Shown here piece after piece: positions 52,715 through 61,961 of a stretch of 64,000 nucleotides of DNA. The stretch is from an uncultured Flavobacteriales bacterium (GTDB taxonomy: Bacteria > Bacteroidota > Bacteroidia > Flavobacteriales_D > Parvicellaceae), in assembly GCA_943788115.1 (NCBI GenBank), contig CALSPA010000023.1, positions 43,432 to 107,431 of the forward strand, read 5' to 3'. The notes under the pieces are model-generated. The model was not told where the DNA came from. It saw nothing but the letters and a program-made list of their open reading frames with translations, and did not search any database. A program made the position numbers and the translations under genes. Positions within the stretch are counted from its first letter, which is position 1, and each line of letters opens with the position of its first letter.

Positions 52715-52722
52715 CAAATTTA
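52715..52722 (-). promoter_or_regulatory. Candidate -7 element for rbfA
   Basis: On the minus strand this reads TAAATTTG, an exact TAnnTTTG match ending five bases before the rbfA ATG. It implies a very short or absent 5' leader. The -33 position lacks a clear TTG. Confidence 0.45.
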
Positions 52723-52805
52723 GATAAAACAAGTAAAATTAGCTCTCTTTGTCTTGTGAACATGTAAATAAAATATAAGATAAGATGTTTTTTATACCAT
52801 AATCT

Positions 52806-52813
52806 TATCTTTG
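52806..52813 (+). promoter_or_regulatory. Candidate -7 element for the MsbA-like gene
   Basis: TATCTTTG matches TAnnTTTG. A TTG codon at 52811 that would give a longer protein lies inside it, so the downstream ATG at 52835 is the better start. Confidence 0.45.
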
Positions 52814-52834
52814 AACCCATATCTTAAATCAAAG

Positions 52835-54667
52835 ATGATTGAATTTTTAAGAATACTGACCCTTGTTAAAGGTTACTACAAACATGCTTCATTAAATGTG
52901 ATTTTTAATGTTTTGGGAATGCTATTCTCTGCATTTTCTATTATTCTTCTGATTCCTATAATGGAGATTTTATTTAATCAAGAAGGAAAGGTTCAAAGAA
53001 TTTTAGCATCAAATCCAGAAACTGATTTTTTTGCTGATGGATATTCTTTGAAAGAACATGGCTTTTATTTTTTAGCTGAACAAATCCAATTGAACGGTTC
53101 TGCTGTGGTGCTGATGTACGTTTGTGTATTAGTGGTGTTGTTTACTCTTTTGAAAAATGCTTGTATTTATTTTGCTTTATATTTTATAGCAGTTATTAGA
53201 AATGGGGTTATAAAAGACTTCAGAAATACCATGTATCGTCAGTTGTTAAATTTACAATTGTCGTTTTTTAGTGAAGAAAGAAAGGGAGATATTCTGTCAA
53301 AAATGACAAATGATTTAAAGGAAATTGAGTGGTCAATTTTAAAATCAATAGAGGCAACTTTTAGAGATCCGTTAAACATTGTTATTTATTTTATCATCTT
53401 AATATGGATGAGTCCTGAGCTTACATTATTCTTAGCAATTTTCTTTCCTCTCGCTGGAGTTATGATTGGTTTTGTTGCGAAAAGTTTAAGAGGCAATGCT
53501 AAAAAAGGGCAGTCTCGTTTAGGAGATTTAATTTCTTATTTAGAAGAATCTATTTCTGGGCTAAGAATTATAAAAGGTTTTAGTGTAGAAGAAAAAGCAA
53601 TTAGAAAATTTGATAAATTAAATAAGGAGTATAATAGGTTAATGATAAAAATGTATAGAAAAGCGGATTTAGCATCTCCTTTAAGCGAGTTTTTAGGAAT
53701 AACGCTAATTGCATCTGTTTTATGGTATGGTGGACTATTGGCTATTGATGGGGAAATTGACGGGTCTTTTTTTATTGCATATATAGCTTTTCTTTCACAA
53801 TTAATATCCCCTTTTAAAGCAATAACTAAAGCTTATTCAAACGCCCAAAAGGGATTATCTGCAATGGATAGAATAAAAGAAATTACAGAAGCAGAGGTGT
53901 CTATTTTTGATACTAAAAATGCTGAGAATATTGTTAATTTTTCAGAATCAATTTTATTTGAAAACGTTTTTTTTAGATACGAGCAAGATTGGGTGCTCAA
54001 AAATATTTCCTTAGAAATTAAAAAGGGACAAACGATTGCTTTAGTTGGACAGTCTGGTTCGGGTAAAACTACATTAGCAGATTTAGTGCCTCGATTTTAT
54101 GAAATAGAAAAAGGAGAAATTAAAATTGATAAGCATTCAATAAATACAATTTCATTGAAAAGTTTAAGGTCATTACTCGGAATAGTAACCCAAGAAAGTA
54201 TTTTGTTCAATGATTCAATTTTCAATAACATTGCTTATGCTGTTGAAAACCCTAATAAAGAGGATGTAATAGCTGCTGCGAAAGTTGCAAATGCACATGA
54301 CTTTATATTGGGTTTTGAAAAAGGGTATGATTCTATTGTTGGTGATGGTGGAGGTAAATTATCTGGAGGGCAAAAACAACGCATCGCGATAGCTAGAGCA
54401 GTACTTAAGAATCCAGAAATCTTAATCTTGGATGAAGCAACATCTGCGCTAGATACAGAATCAGAAAAATTAGTTCAAGAAGCGTTACAACGATTAATGA
54501 AAAATCGAACATCTTTAGTAATAGCTCATAGGCTTTCTACAATTCAACATGCAGATTGTATTCTTGTTATGCAAGAAGGAGAGATTGTTGAGAAAGGAAC
54601 TCACAAGGAGCTTATTGAGAAAAATGGAGTGTATAATCGTTTAATACAATTACAATCTTTTGCCTAA
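52835..54667 (+). CDS. MsbA-like lipid A / lipid flippase, ABC transporter fused permease-ATPase
   Basis: A half-transporter with an N-terminal six-helix ABC exporter domain (about residues 20-330) and a C-terminal ATPase. Numbered from the upstream TTG at 52811, Walker A is GQSGSGKT at 413-420, the signature LSGGQKQRIAIARA begins at 517, and Walker B ILILDEATSALD lies near 537. The membrane domain contains the SEERKGDILSKMTNDL coupling region. This fits MsbA-type exporters, which flip lipid A or phospholipids, but multidrug exporters look alike. The ATG at 52835 gives 610 residues and avoids a promoter overlap. rsmA begins at the base overlapping the stop. Confidence 0.85.
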   Translation: MIEFLRILTLVKGYYKHASLNVIFNVLGMLFSAFSIILLIPIMEILFNQEGKVQRILASNPETDFFADGYSLKEHGFYFLAEQIQLNGSAVVLMYVCVLVVLFTLLKNACIYFALYFIAVIRNGVIKDFRNTMYRQLLNLQLSFFSEERKGDILSKMTNDLKEIEWSILKSIEATFRDPLNIVIYFIILIWMSPELTLFLAIFFPLAGVMIGFVAKSLRGNAKKGQSRLGDLISYLEESISGLRIIKGFSVEEKAIRKFDKLNKEYNRLMIKMYRKADLASPLSEFLGITLIASVLWYGGLLAIDGEIDGSFFIAYIAFLSQLISPFKAITKAYSNAQKGLSAMDRIKEITEAEVSIFDTKNAENIVNFSESILFENVFFRYEQDWVLKNISLEIKKGQTIALVGQSGSGKTTLADLVPRFYEIEKGEIKIDKHSINTISLKSLRSLLGIVTQESILFNDSIFNNIAYAVENPNKEDVIAAAKVANAHDFILGFEKGYDSIVGDGGGKLSGGQKQRIAIARAVLKNPEILILDEATSALDTESEKLVQEALQRLMKNRTSLVIAHRLSTIQHADCILVMQEGEIVEKGTHKELIEKNGVYNRLIQLQSFA

Positions 54668-55431
54668 TGGTTAAGCCAAAAAAACATTTAGGACAACATT
54701 TTCTAAAAGATGAAAGTATTAGTTTGGAAATAGCTTCATCGTTAATTCAATCACCAAATTCTGACATTTTAATTGAAATTGGACCAGGAACAGGTGCATT
54801 AACTAAATTTCTATTAGAAAGACAAGAAACCTTAATAGCTTTAGAAGTCGATAATGAATCCATTGCTTATTTAAAGGACAACTACCCAGCTCTAGATGTA
54901 AGAAACGAAGATTTTTTAAAATTTGATTTCCAGTACTTCTCTAGTCAAAAGGTTTCTATTGTAGGAAATTTTCCATACAACATTTCTTCTCAAATATTAT
55001 TTAAAGTTTTGGAAGAAAAAGATAAAGTTTTTCAGCTTGTTGGTATGTTTCAAAAAGAAGTGGCTCAGCGTGTAGCTGAAAAGCCTGGAAATAAAAGATA
55101 TGGAATAATAAGTGTTCTTGTTCAAGCATTTTTTGAAGTTGAATACCTTTTCACTGTTGATGAACATGTTTTTGATCCTCCTCCAAAAGTCAAATCGGGA
55201 GTAATTCGTTTAACAAGAAACAATACTTTAAAACTTCCTTGCAATGAGCAATTATTTAAAAGTGTTGTCAAGGCAACCTTCAATCAGAGAAGAAAAATGA
55301 TTAGAAATACAATTAAATCGTTTGTCGGTAAAAACATTGAAGAGCATTCACTTTTCACAAAGAGACCAGAACAATTATCTGTCGAAGATTTCATTGTTCT
55401 TACAAATTTTTTAGAAACCTTAATGAAATAA
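54667..55431 (+). CDS. rsmA: 16S rRNA dimethyltransferase (KsgA)
   Basis: Dimethylates two adjacent adenosines near the 3' end of 16S rRNA in a late step of 30S assembly. The N-terminal KPKKHLGQHFLKDE motif is the RsmA signature, followed by LIEIGPGTGALTKFLLER (SAM binding) and the GNFPYNISSQILFK catalytic NxPY motif. The later FQKEVAQRV and PPPKVKSGVIRL segments are also typical. At 254 residues it is normal. It overlaps the stop of the preceding ABC transporter gene by one base. Confidence 0.97.
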   Translation: MVKPKKHLGQHFLKDESISLEIASSLIQSPNSDILIEIGPGTGALTKFLLERQETLIALEVDNESIAYLKDNYPALDVRNEDFLKFDFQYFSSQKVSIVGNFPYNISSQILFKVLEEKDKVFQLVGMFQKEVAQRVAEKPGNKRYGIISVLVQAFFEVEYLFTVDEHVFDPPPKVKSGVIRLTRNNTLKLPCNEQLFKSVVKATFNQRRKMIRNTIKSFVGKNIEEHSLFTKRPEQLSVEDFIVLTNFLETLMK

Positions 55432-55508
55432 GGATTATTAGTTCATTGTAATTTCTTATTTTCGTTTTTGATAATAAAAATGACTAGCTAACTCTAAATC
55501 AGGGAATA

Positions 55509-56858
55509 ATGCAGTTCGAATTAACAAAAGATTTTCTAAGTAATGTTTCTCAAGCAATAGCTGAGAAGGATAATCTTTTTATTATCAATAACATTATTGA
55601 TTTACATCCTGCTGACATTGCAGATGTTATGGATTATGTTAATCTTGAGGAGGCTCAATATATTTATCAACATTTAGAAGAAGAAAAAGCTGCTGATGTT
55701 CTTGTTGAAATCGATGAGGACGTTAGAGAAAAATTTCTAGAATCACTTTCGGTAAAACAAATTGCTGAATCTATAGAAAACATGGATTCAGATGATGCAA
55801 CAGATTTATTGCAAGACCTTCCTGAAAAAAAGCAAGAAGCAGTTTTAAGTGAAATTAAAGATGAAACTCAAACAAGTGACATTACTGCTCTTCTTAATTA
55901 TGATGAAGATAGTGCTGGAGGTATTATGGATAAAGAATTCATTGCTGCTAATGTTAATTGGACCGTTCAGAACGCTCTTGAACTGCTGAGAAGGCAAGTT
56001 GAAGATGTTGATCAGGTTTATACAATTTATGTTACTGATGATAATTCAAATCTTTTGGGAACGTTATCTTTAAAGAAATTCCTTTACGCCTCTGATAGTA
56101 CTTTGATTAAAGATATTTACAGAAAAGACCCTATACATGTTCAGGCATTAGTCCCATCTGAAGAAGTCGCTTCTGTAATGGAGAAATATGAACTTGTAGT
56201 TGTTCCTGTTGTAAATGAAGTCGGTACATTAATTGGTAGAATTACTATTGATGATGCCATGGAAGTTATCAAGGAAGAGGCAGAAAAAGATTATCAGATG
56301 GCTAGTGGTATTTCTGAGAAAGTAGAGTCTTCAGACACTGTTTGGGTGCTAAGTAGGGCTAGGTTACCTTGGTTATTAATTGGGTTGACAGGAGGGATTT
56401 TTGGAGCTTACGTTATTGGAGGTTTTGAAGATAAGATTAGTGAGTTTCCAGTAATGGCATCATTTATTCCTTTAATTCTTGCAATGGGGGGCAATGTTGG
56501 AGTTCAGTCCTCGGCAATAATTGTACAGTCATTAGCAAACAATTCACTTGAGATAGACACCATTGCGAAAAAATTAATCAAAGAAATGTTAGTGGCAATA
56601 GTAAATGGATTGATTTGTTCATTTATAGCATTATTGTTTTGTTTAATAACTGAAAAAGATGTTCGACTAGCAATTACGATAGGGATATCACTAATATCTG
56701 TTTTTCTTTATGCAGGATTGTTTGGAACGTTTATCCCTCTTATCTTAAATAAATATAAAATTGACCCTGCCTTAGCAACCGGTCCTTTTATTACAACAAC
56801 AAATGATGTTATAGGGTTACTTCTTTATTTTTTAATTGGTTGGGCGATATATTTTTAA
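55509..56858 (+). CDS. mgtE: Magnesium transporter MgtE
   Basis: A dimeric Mg2+ channel gated by cytosolic magnesium. Residues ~1-130 form the superhelical N domain. A pair of CBS domains (~135-255) follows with the conserved GTLSLKKFLYA and TIDDAMEVIKEEAEKDYQMASG segments. The transmembrane domain (~285-449) contains the PWLLIGLTGGIFGAYVIGGFE and LILAMGGNVGVQSSAIIVQSLA signature around the pore. At 449 residues it is full length. The next gene begins immediately after its stop. Confidence 0.95.
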   Translation: MQFELTKDFLSNVSQAIAEKDNLFIINNIIDLHPADIADVMDYVNLEEAQYIYQHLEEEKAADVLVEIDEDVREKFLESLSVKQIAESIENMDSDDATDLLQDLPEKKQEAVLSEIKDETQTSDITALLNYDEDSAGGIMDKEFIAANVNWTVQNALELLRRQVEDVDQVYTIYVTDDNSNLLGTLSLKKFLYASDSTLIKDIYRKDPIHVQALVPSEEVASVMEKYELVVVPVVNEVGTLIGRITIDDAMEVIKEEAEKDYQMASGISEKVESSDTVWVLSRARLPWLLIGLTGGIFGAYVIGGFEDKISEFPVMASFIPLILAMGGNVGVQSSAIIVQSLANNSLEIDTIAKKLIKEMLVAIVNGLICSFIALLFCLITEKDVRLAITIGISLISVFLYAGLFGTFIPLILNKYKIDPALATGPFITTTNDVIGLLLYFLIGWAIYF

Positions 56859-57805
56859 ATGAAAGTTCTTTTAATAGATAGAGTTCATTCTTCTTTCAAA
56901 GATAAATTTGATCAGTGGGGATGGAATTCAGTTGAAGGATATGATTGGACAACTGAAAAAATAGAAAATCAAATAGCTGAATTTGATGGAGTTATTATTA
57001 GAAGTAGAATAGTTCTTGATGATAAAATTCTTTCTTTAGCAACAAATCTTAAATTTATTGGAAGACCTGGTGCTGGTTTAGAAAATATTGATTTAAATTT
57101 CTGTGAGAAAAAAAACATTTTAGTTTTCAGATCACCAGAAGGTAACCGAGATGCAGTAGGCGAACACATTATAGGAATGTTATTGTCTTTATTAAATAAT
57201 CTTTACAAAGCTGATTTTGAGGTTAGAAAAGGTGAGTGGGTTAGAGAAGGCAATAGAGGGAGAGAATTAAAAGGAAAAACTGTTGGTATTATAGGTTATG
57301 GTTATATGGGTAGAAGTTTTGCTCAAAAGCTATCAGGTTTTGAAGTAAATGTAATTGCCTATGATAAATATCTAAAGGGATTCGGTTCTGAATTGGTAGA
57401 TGAAGTCACTTTAGATGAAATTTTCACCAAAACAGATATATTAAGTTTACACACTCCTCTTTCATCAGAAACTATTAATATGGTTAATACATTTTTTTTA
57501 AATAAATTTCAGAAGCCAATTATTTTAATAAACTCTGCAAGAGGTAAATCTGTTATTCTAAAAGATTTATTACAAGGAATTAATAAAGGAAAGGTTGTTG
57601 GAGCTTGTTTAGATGTGTTGGAGATAGAAAGTCACTCTTTTGAAACAGTAGATATTAGTGGGATAGTAATTCCCTTTCAGAGTTGCTTGAAAAAGATAAT
57701 GTTCTCTTTTCTCCCCATATTGCAGGTTGGACGTACGAATCAAAAAATAAAATGGCTCAAGTTATTATTGACAAGCTATACAATGAATTTGTTGTTGAAA
57801 GATGA
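56859..57805 (+). CDS. D-2-hydroxyacid dehydrogenase (phosphoglycerate dehydrogenase-like), with a 1-base frameshift near the 3' end
   Basis: An NAD-dependent oxidoreductase of the D-isomer-specific family. The catalytic Arg and Glu regions are visible in RSRIVLDDKILSLATNLKFIGRPGAGLENID. The Rossmann loop GIIGYGYMGRSFAQKL is near residue 145, and LSLHTPLSSETINM and INSARGKSVILKDLL follow. The frame breaks near 57650-57660. As read it continues past the expected end to 57830 without family features. In the frame one base earlier, EKDNVLFSPHIAGWTYESKNKMAQ follows and ends at 57805, restoring the catalytic-His segment SPHIAGWT. The gene abuts mgtE. The substrate is uncertain: phosphoglycerate, glyoxylate or another 2-oxoacid. 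Confidence 0.8.
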
Positions 57806-57877
57806 TTTAAACAAGTATGATTTTAAATAAAAAGCCAATTAACTTAGACATTATTTTAAATATGTTAAACAATAAAA

Positions 57878-57885
57878 TATTTTTG
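57878..57885 (+). promoter_or_regulatory. Candidate -7 element for sdhCAB
   Basis: TATTTTTG matches TAnnTTTG, 18 nt upstream of the sdhC ATG. A -33 TTG at the usual distance was not seen. Confidence 0.4.
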
Positions 57886-57903
57886 TAAAAAATTAATTTA
57901 AGT

Positions 57904-58570
57904 ATGAATAATTCATCTTTCTATAATTCCATTGGTTATAAAGTTCTAATGGCACTTTCAGGTTTTTTTCTCATGTTTTTTCTTGTGCAACATTTATCAA
58001 TAAACATGCTGTCAGTATTTAATGAAGAAATGTTTAATGAAACATCTCATTTCATGGGTACAAACCCCGTAGTTCAAGGGTTGCTTCAACCCGTATTGTT
58101 AATTGCTGTTTTATTTCACTTTATTATGGGTATTTTTCTGGAGTACAAGAATAATAAGGCCAGAACAATTAATTATGCCTTCAATAAGCCAAGTGCAAAT
58201 TCAAGCTGGGTTTCTAGAAATATGATTATTTCAGGGTTAACAGTCCTTAGCATTTTTAATTTTACATTTTATTGATTTTTGGATTCCAGAAATTGCTCAT
58301 AAATATATAGATTTTCTTCCTGAAGATCCTTCCAGATACTTTCATGAACTTCAAGCGAAATTCATTCATCCTGAAAGAGTAATTGCTTATGTTATTGCAT
58401 TTGTCTTTTTATCGTTGCATTTGATGCACGGGTTTCAATCCTCTTTTCAGTCTGTTGGATTTAAAAACAACAACAATTCGCCATTAATAATTAAATTAAG
58501 TTACCTGTTTTCAATAGTTGTTCCTGCAGGTTTTATTTTTATTGCAATATTTCATTATTTAAATCATTAA
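57904..58570 (+). CDS. sdhC: Succinate dehydrogenase cytochrome b subunit, with a 1-base insertion
   Basis: The membrane anchor of a Bacteroidota-type (type B) succinate:quinone oxidoreductase that carries heme b. Residues 1-110 have two to three helices with GYKVLMALSGFFLMFFLVQHLSIN and VLFHFIMGIFLEYKN. The frame then breaks at a T5 run (58253-58257) and stops at 58275. Dropping one T continues as LILHFIDFWIPEIAHKYIDFLPEDPS and later SLHLMHGFQSS with a conserved His, ending at 58570. The restored length is about 221 residues with five helices, the expected size. sdhA follows 18 nt later. A real frameshift would remove two helices and probably destroy the complex. Confidence 0.9.
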
Positions 58571-58588
58571 TCTAATTAAGTCGCTTTT

Positions 58589-60589
58589 ATGAAACTAGAT
58601 TCAAAAGTACCAGAAGGAAATTTAAAAGATAAGTGGACCAATTATAAGGATTCAATTAATTTAGTTAATCCTGCAAATAAAAGAAACATAGATATTATTG
58701 TTGTTGGTACCGGTCTTGCTGGTGGATCAGCATCTGCCACTTTAGCTGAATTAGGATATAATGTAAAAGCGTTTTGTTACCAAGATAGTCCTAGAAGAGC
58801 TCATTCTATTGCTGCACAAGGTGGAATAAATGCAGCGAAAAATTATCAAGGTGATGGAGATTCTACTTACAGACTTTTTTATGACACCGTAAAAGGGGGT
58901 GATTATCGTTCTAGAGAAGCCAATGTATTTCGATTGGCAGAAGTGTCTACAAATATCATTGACCAGTGTGTTGCTCAAGGAGTTCCATTTGCTCGTGATT
59001 ATGGTGGTTTATTAGATAATCGTTCTTTTGGTGGTGTTTTAGTTTCTAGAACATTTTATGCGAAAGGTCAAACCGGTCAACAACTTCTTCTTGGAGCTTA
59101 TTCAGCAATGAATAGACAAATTGCTAGAGGCAAAATAAAGATGAATAATCGTCATGAAATGCTTGATATAGTCATTGTAGATGGAAAAGCTAGAGGCATT
59201 ATTGCTAGAAATTTGGTTACAGGAGAAATTGAAAGACATTCTGCTCATGCTGTGGTAATAGCATCTGGAGGTTATGGAAATGTATATTTTTTATCTACTA
59301 ATGCAATGGGAAGTAACGCAACTGCCGCTTGGAAGGCTCATAAAAAAGGAGCTCACTTCGCTAATCCATGTTACACACAAATACATCCAACATGTATACC
59401 AAGGTCTGGAGATTATCAATCAAAATTAACTCTTATGTCTGAATCATTGAGAAATGATGGCAGAATATGGGTTCCAAAAAATAAGAAAGACGTTGATGCC
59501 CTTAGAAATGGAACTATTAGGGCAGTTGATATTTCAGAAGCGGATAGAGACTATTATTTAGAAAGAAGATACCCCGCATTTGGTAATCTAGTACCAAGGG
59601 ATGTTGCTTCAAGAGCTGCAAAAGAAAGGTGTGATGCTGGGTTTGGTGTAAATCAAACAGGAGAAGCTGTTTTCTTGGATTTCAGCGCTGCTATTGAGCG
59701 GTATGGTAAAGAGCAAGCTCTTCTTAAAGGTTTAGACTCAAATAATAAAGATAAAGTAAAAGAATTAGGTACAGAAATAGTCCGTTCAAAGTACGGGAAC
59801 CTATTTCAAATGTATGAGAAAATCGTTGATGAAAATCCATATCAAACACCAATGATGATTTATCCAGCTGTTCATTATACAATGGGAGGCATTTGGGTTG
59901 ATTATAATTTAATGACATCTGTTGATGGTTTATATGCAATCGGAGAAGCTAATTTCTCAGATCATGGTGCAAATAGATTAGGTGCGTCAGCTTTAATGCA
60001 AGGATTGGCAGACGGATATTTTGTTCTTCCTTATACCATAGGTGATTATTTGTCAAATGATATAAGAACGGGGCCAATCTCAACATCTTCTAAAGAGTTT
60101 GATGTAGCTGAAAAAGAGGTGGTTGAAAGAATTGAAAAACTTATTAATAATAAAGGGTCAAATACTGTAGATCATTACCACAAAAAATTAGGTAAAATAA
60201 TGTGGGATAAGTGTGGAATGGCAAGAACAGAAAAAGGGCTGAAAGATGCAATGTCTGAAATTAAAAAACTACGTGAAGATTTTTGGGAAAACGTAAGTAT
60301 TCCTGGTAATAGTTCAGAAATGAATAAGGAATTAGAAAAAGCGGGAAGGGTTGCCGACTTTTTAGAATTGGGTGAACTTTTTGCTAAAGATGCATTGGAA
60401 AGAAATGAATCTTGTGGAGGTCATTTTAGAGAAGAATATGCTACGCTAGAGGGAGAAGCTGAAAGAGATGATAAAGATTTTTCTTATGTTTCTGCTTGGG
60501 AATATAAAGGGGAGCCTGCAGATGCTATACTGCATAAAGAGGAGCTTTCTTTTGAAAATATTGAGGTAAAAGTAAGATCATATAAATAA
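58589..60589 (+). CDS. sdhA: Succinate dehydrogenase flavoprotein subunit
   Basis: Oxidises succinate to fumarate with covalently bound FAD. The FAD-binding GTGLAG motif lies at residues 40-45, and the covalent flavin histidine is His72 in [15 protein letters not shown]. The catalytic region contains [29 protein letters not shown] and [11 protein letters not shown]. At 666 residues it is in the normal range for the type B enzymes of Bacteroidota. It is the middle gene of sdhCAB, 18 nt from sdhC and 19 nt from sdhB. Confidence 0.98.
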   Translation: MKLDSKVPEGNLKDKWTNYKDSINLVNPANKRNIDIIVVGTGLAGGSASATLAELGYNVKAFCYQDSPRRAHSIAAQGGINAAKNYQGDGDSTYRLFYDTVKGGDYRSREANVFRLAEVSTNIIDQCVAQGVPFARDYGGLLDNRSFGGVLVSRTFYAKGQTGQQLLLGAYSAMNRQIARGKIKMNNRHEMLDIVIVDGKARGIIARNLVTGEIERHSAHAVVIASGGYGNVYFLSTNAMGSNATAAWKAHKKGAHFANPCYTQIHPTCIPRSGDYQSKLTLMSESLRNDGRIWVPKNKKDVDALRNGTIRAVDISEADRDYYLERRYPAFGNLVPRDVASRAAKERCDAGFGVNQTGEAVFLDFSAAIERYGKEQALLKGLDSNNKDKVKELGTEIVRSKYGNLFQMYEKIVDENPYQTPMMIYPAVHYTMGGIWVDYNLMTSVDGLYAIGEANFSDHGANRLGASALMQGLADGYFVLPYTIGDYLSNDIRTGPISTSSKEFDVAEKEVVERIEKLINNKGSNTVDHYHKKLGKIMWDKCGMARTEKGLKDAMSEIKKLREDFWENVSIPGNSSEMNKELEKAGRVADFLELGELFAKDALERNESCGGHFREEYATLEGEAERDDKDFSYVSAWEYKGEPADAILHKEELSFENIEVKVRSYK

Positions 60590-60608
60590 CATTAATACAT
60601 AATTAACA

Positions 60609-61361
60609 ATGAATCTTAATTTAAAAATATGGCGTCAAAAAGATGCTAATGACAAGGGTAAAATTGTTGAATATCCTATTGCTAATGTTTCAGAACACAT
60701 GTCATTTTTAGAAATGCTAGATGTTTTGAATGAAGAGTTAATTGAAAAAGGTGATGAGCCTGTAGCTTTTGATCACGATTGTAGAGAAGGGATATGTGGA
60801 ATGTGCTCTTTATATATAAACGGGGAAGCTCATGGTCCAGATAGAGGTGTAACTACATGTCAATTACACATGCGTAAGTTTAAAGATGGAGATACCATTT
60901 TTATTGAACCATTTAGAGCAACAGCTTTACCTGTAGTAAAGGATTTAGTTGTTGATAGAAGTGCTATGGACAGAATTCAACAAGCTGGTGGGTTTGTTTC
61001 AGTAAATACATCTGGTAATACGCAAGATGCAAATGCAATCCCTATTGCTAAAGAAAATGCAGATAAAGCATTTGATGCAGCAACCTGTATTGGTTGCGGG
61101 GCATGTATTGCTACTTGTAAAAACTCTTCTGCGATGTTATATGTTTCTGCAAAAGTTTCTCAGTTTTCATTATTACCTCAAGGTCAAGTGGAGGCTAAGG
61201 AGAGAGTGAAGAACATGGTTAATAAGATGGATGAAGAAGGCTTTGGTAATTGTACTAATACTGGAGCATGTGAAGTTGAGTGCCCAAAAGGTATTTCCTT
61301 AGAAAATATTTCGAGAATGAATCGTGAGTTTTTAGCAGCAAATTTTAGCTCTAAAAAGTAA
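60609..61361 (+). CDS. sdhB: Succinate dehydrogenase iron-sulfur subunit
   Basis: Carries electrons from SdhA to quinone. The [2Fe-2S] domain has CREGICGMC (Cys58, Cys63, Cys66) and a further cysteine in GVTTCQL. The C-terminal [4Fe-4S] and [3Fe-4S] clusters are in [13 protein letters not shown] and [15 protein letters not shown]. At 250 residues it is complete. The stop is followed by a hairpin that could terminate the operon. Confidence 0.98.
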   Translation: MNLNLKIWRQKDANDKGKIVEYPIANVSEHMSFLEMLDVLNEELIEKGDEPVAFDHDCREGICGMCSLYINGEAHGPDRGVTTCQLHMRKFKDGDTIFIEPFRATALPVVKDLVVDRSAMDRIQQAGGFVSVNTSGNTQDANAIPIAKENADKAFDAATCIGCGACIATCKNSSAMLYVSAKVSQFSLLPQGQVEAKERVKNMVNKMDEEGFGNCTNTGACEVECPKGISLENISRMNREFLAANFSSKK

Positions 61362-61363
61362 TT

Positions 61364-61921
61364 TTAATTTTTTATTGTTGCAACAATAATTTTTTCTACG
61401 ACACTCCTGTTATAATCAAAATTCCATTCTAGTTTCCTTTTAAGAAAATTGTAGTTAGCAATTGACACGGGTTGAGTTTTTAAAAATCCGATTTTCCAAT
61501 TAGATTTAGCTTCAAACAAGCTAATGTCGGCTTTAAGCTTAATCGATTTATTTTTAGGAATTTCAATGCTGTTAATAATAACATGTTTGCTGGTGTATTT
61601 TTTTTTTGTGAATTCTATTTTATATATATGTCCAGTTGATAAACGTAATTTTATTTTATTGCTTTTTGATTGAACTGAATCAATTAATGAGCCGTTTTTA
61701 AATATATATATAGTTGAGTTTTCTAGTTTTCCCCCAAAATTTTCTACAGACTTTAACTTTGCAATAAAGCAAAAATTATTAGTTTTTTGAGCAACAAAAA
61801 AAGATAAAGATGTTGTTAAAATTGTTAAAATGATATACTTAAAGCAAGTCGACAATAAATTATAGTATAAAAATATGAGACTAAAAATAGTTATAATGAA
61901 TTCAACGAGTTGAAAGTACAA
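61364..61921 (-). CDS. Small secreted or lipid-free periplasmic protein, hypothetical
   Basis: Not recognised with certainty. As read from an upstream ATG the product is 185 residues. A TTG at 61855 would give a shorter protein (163 residues) whose N-terminal FKYIILTILTTSLSFFVAQ is a good signal peptide ending near Ala-Gln. The rest is Lys/Ser/Asn-rich and resembles a small beta-sandwich: the segment KLENSTIYIFKNGSLIDSVQSKSNKIKLRLSTGHIYKIEFTKKKY recalls the carboxypeptidase-regulatory-like (CarboxypepD_reg-like) domains of Bacteroidota envelope proteins. No catalytic residues are seen. It is convergent with sdhB and 40 bases from the metF stop, so it probably sits at the end of the metF transcript. 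Confidence 0.65.
   Translation of the reverse strand: MYFQLVEFIITIFSLIFLYYNLLSTCFKYIILTILTTSLSFFVAQKTNNFCFIAKLKSVENFGGKLENSTIYIFKNGSLIDSVQSKSNKIKLRLSTGHIYKIEFTKKKYTSKHVIINSIEIPKNKSIKLKADISLFEAKSNWKIGFLKTQPVSIANYNFLKRKLEWNFDYNRSVVEKIIVATIKN
61372..61395 (+). terminator. Terminator of the sdh operon
   Basis: TTATTGTTGCAACAATAA (61372-61389) is an 18-base perfect palindrome followed by T6 (61390-61395). It is expected to form a hairpin with a 4-base loop on the plus strand. It overlaps the 3' end of the convergent hypothetical gene, and the minus strand has no T run behind it. Confidence 0.5.
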
Positions 61922-61961
61922 AGAAAAGTTCTTTTACAGGAAATGTTAAAAAGTATTGAAA

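Noticed and set aside
57650..57830. A longer C-terminal extension of the hydroxyacid dehydrogenase
   Set aside because: The literal extension lacks family features, while the other frame contains the conserved SPHIAGWT segment.
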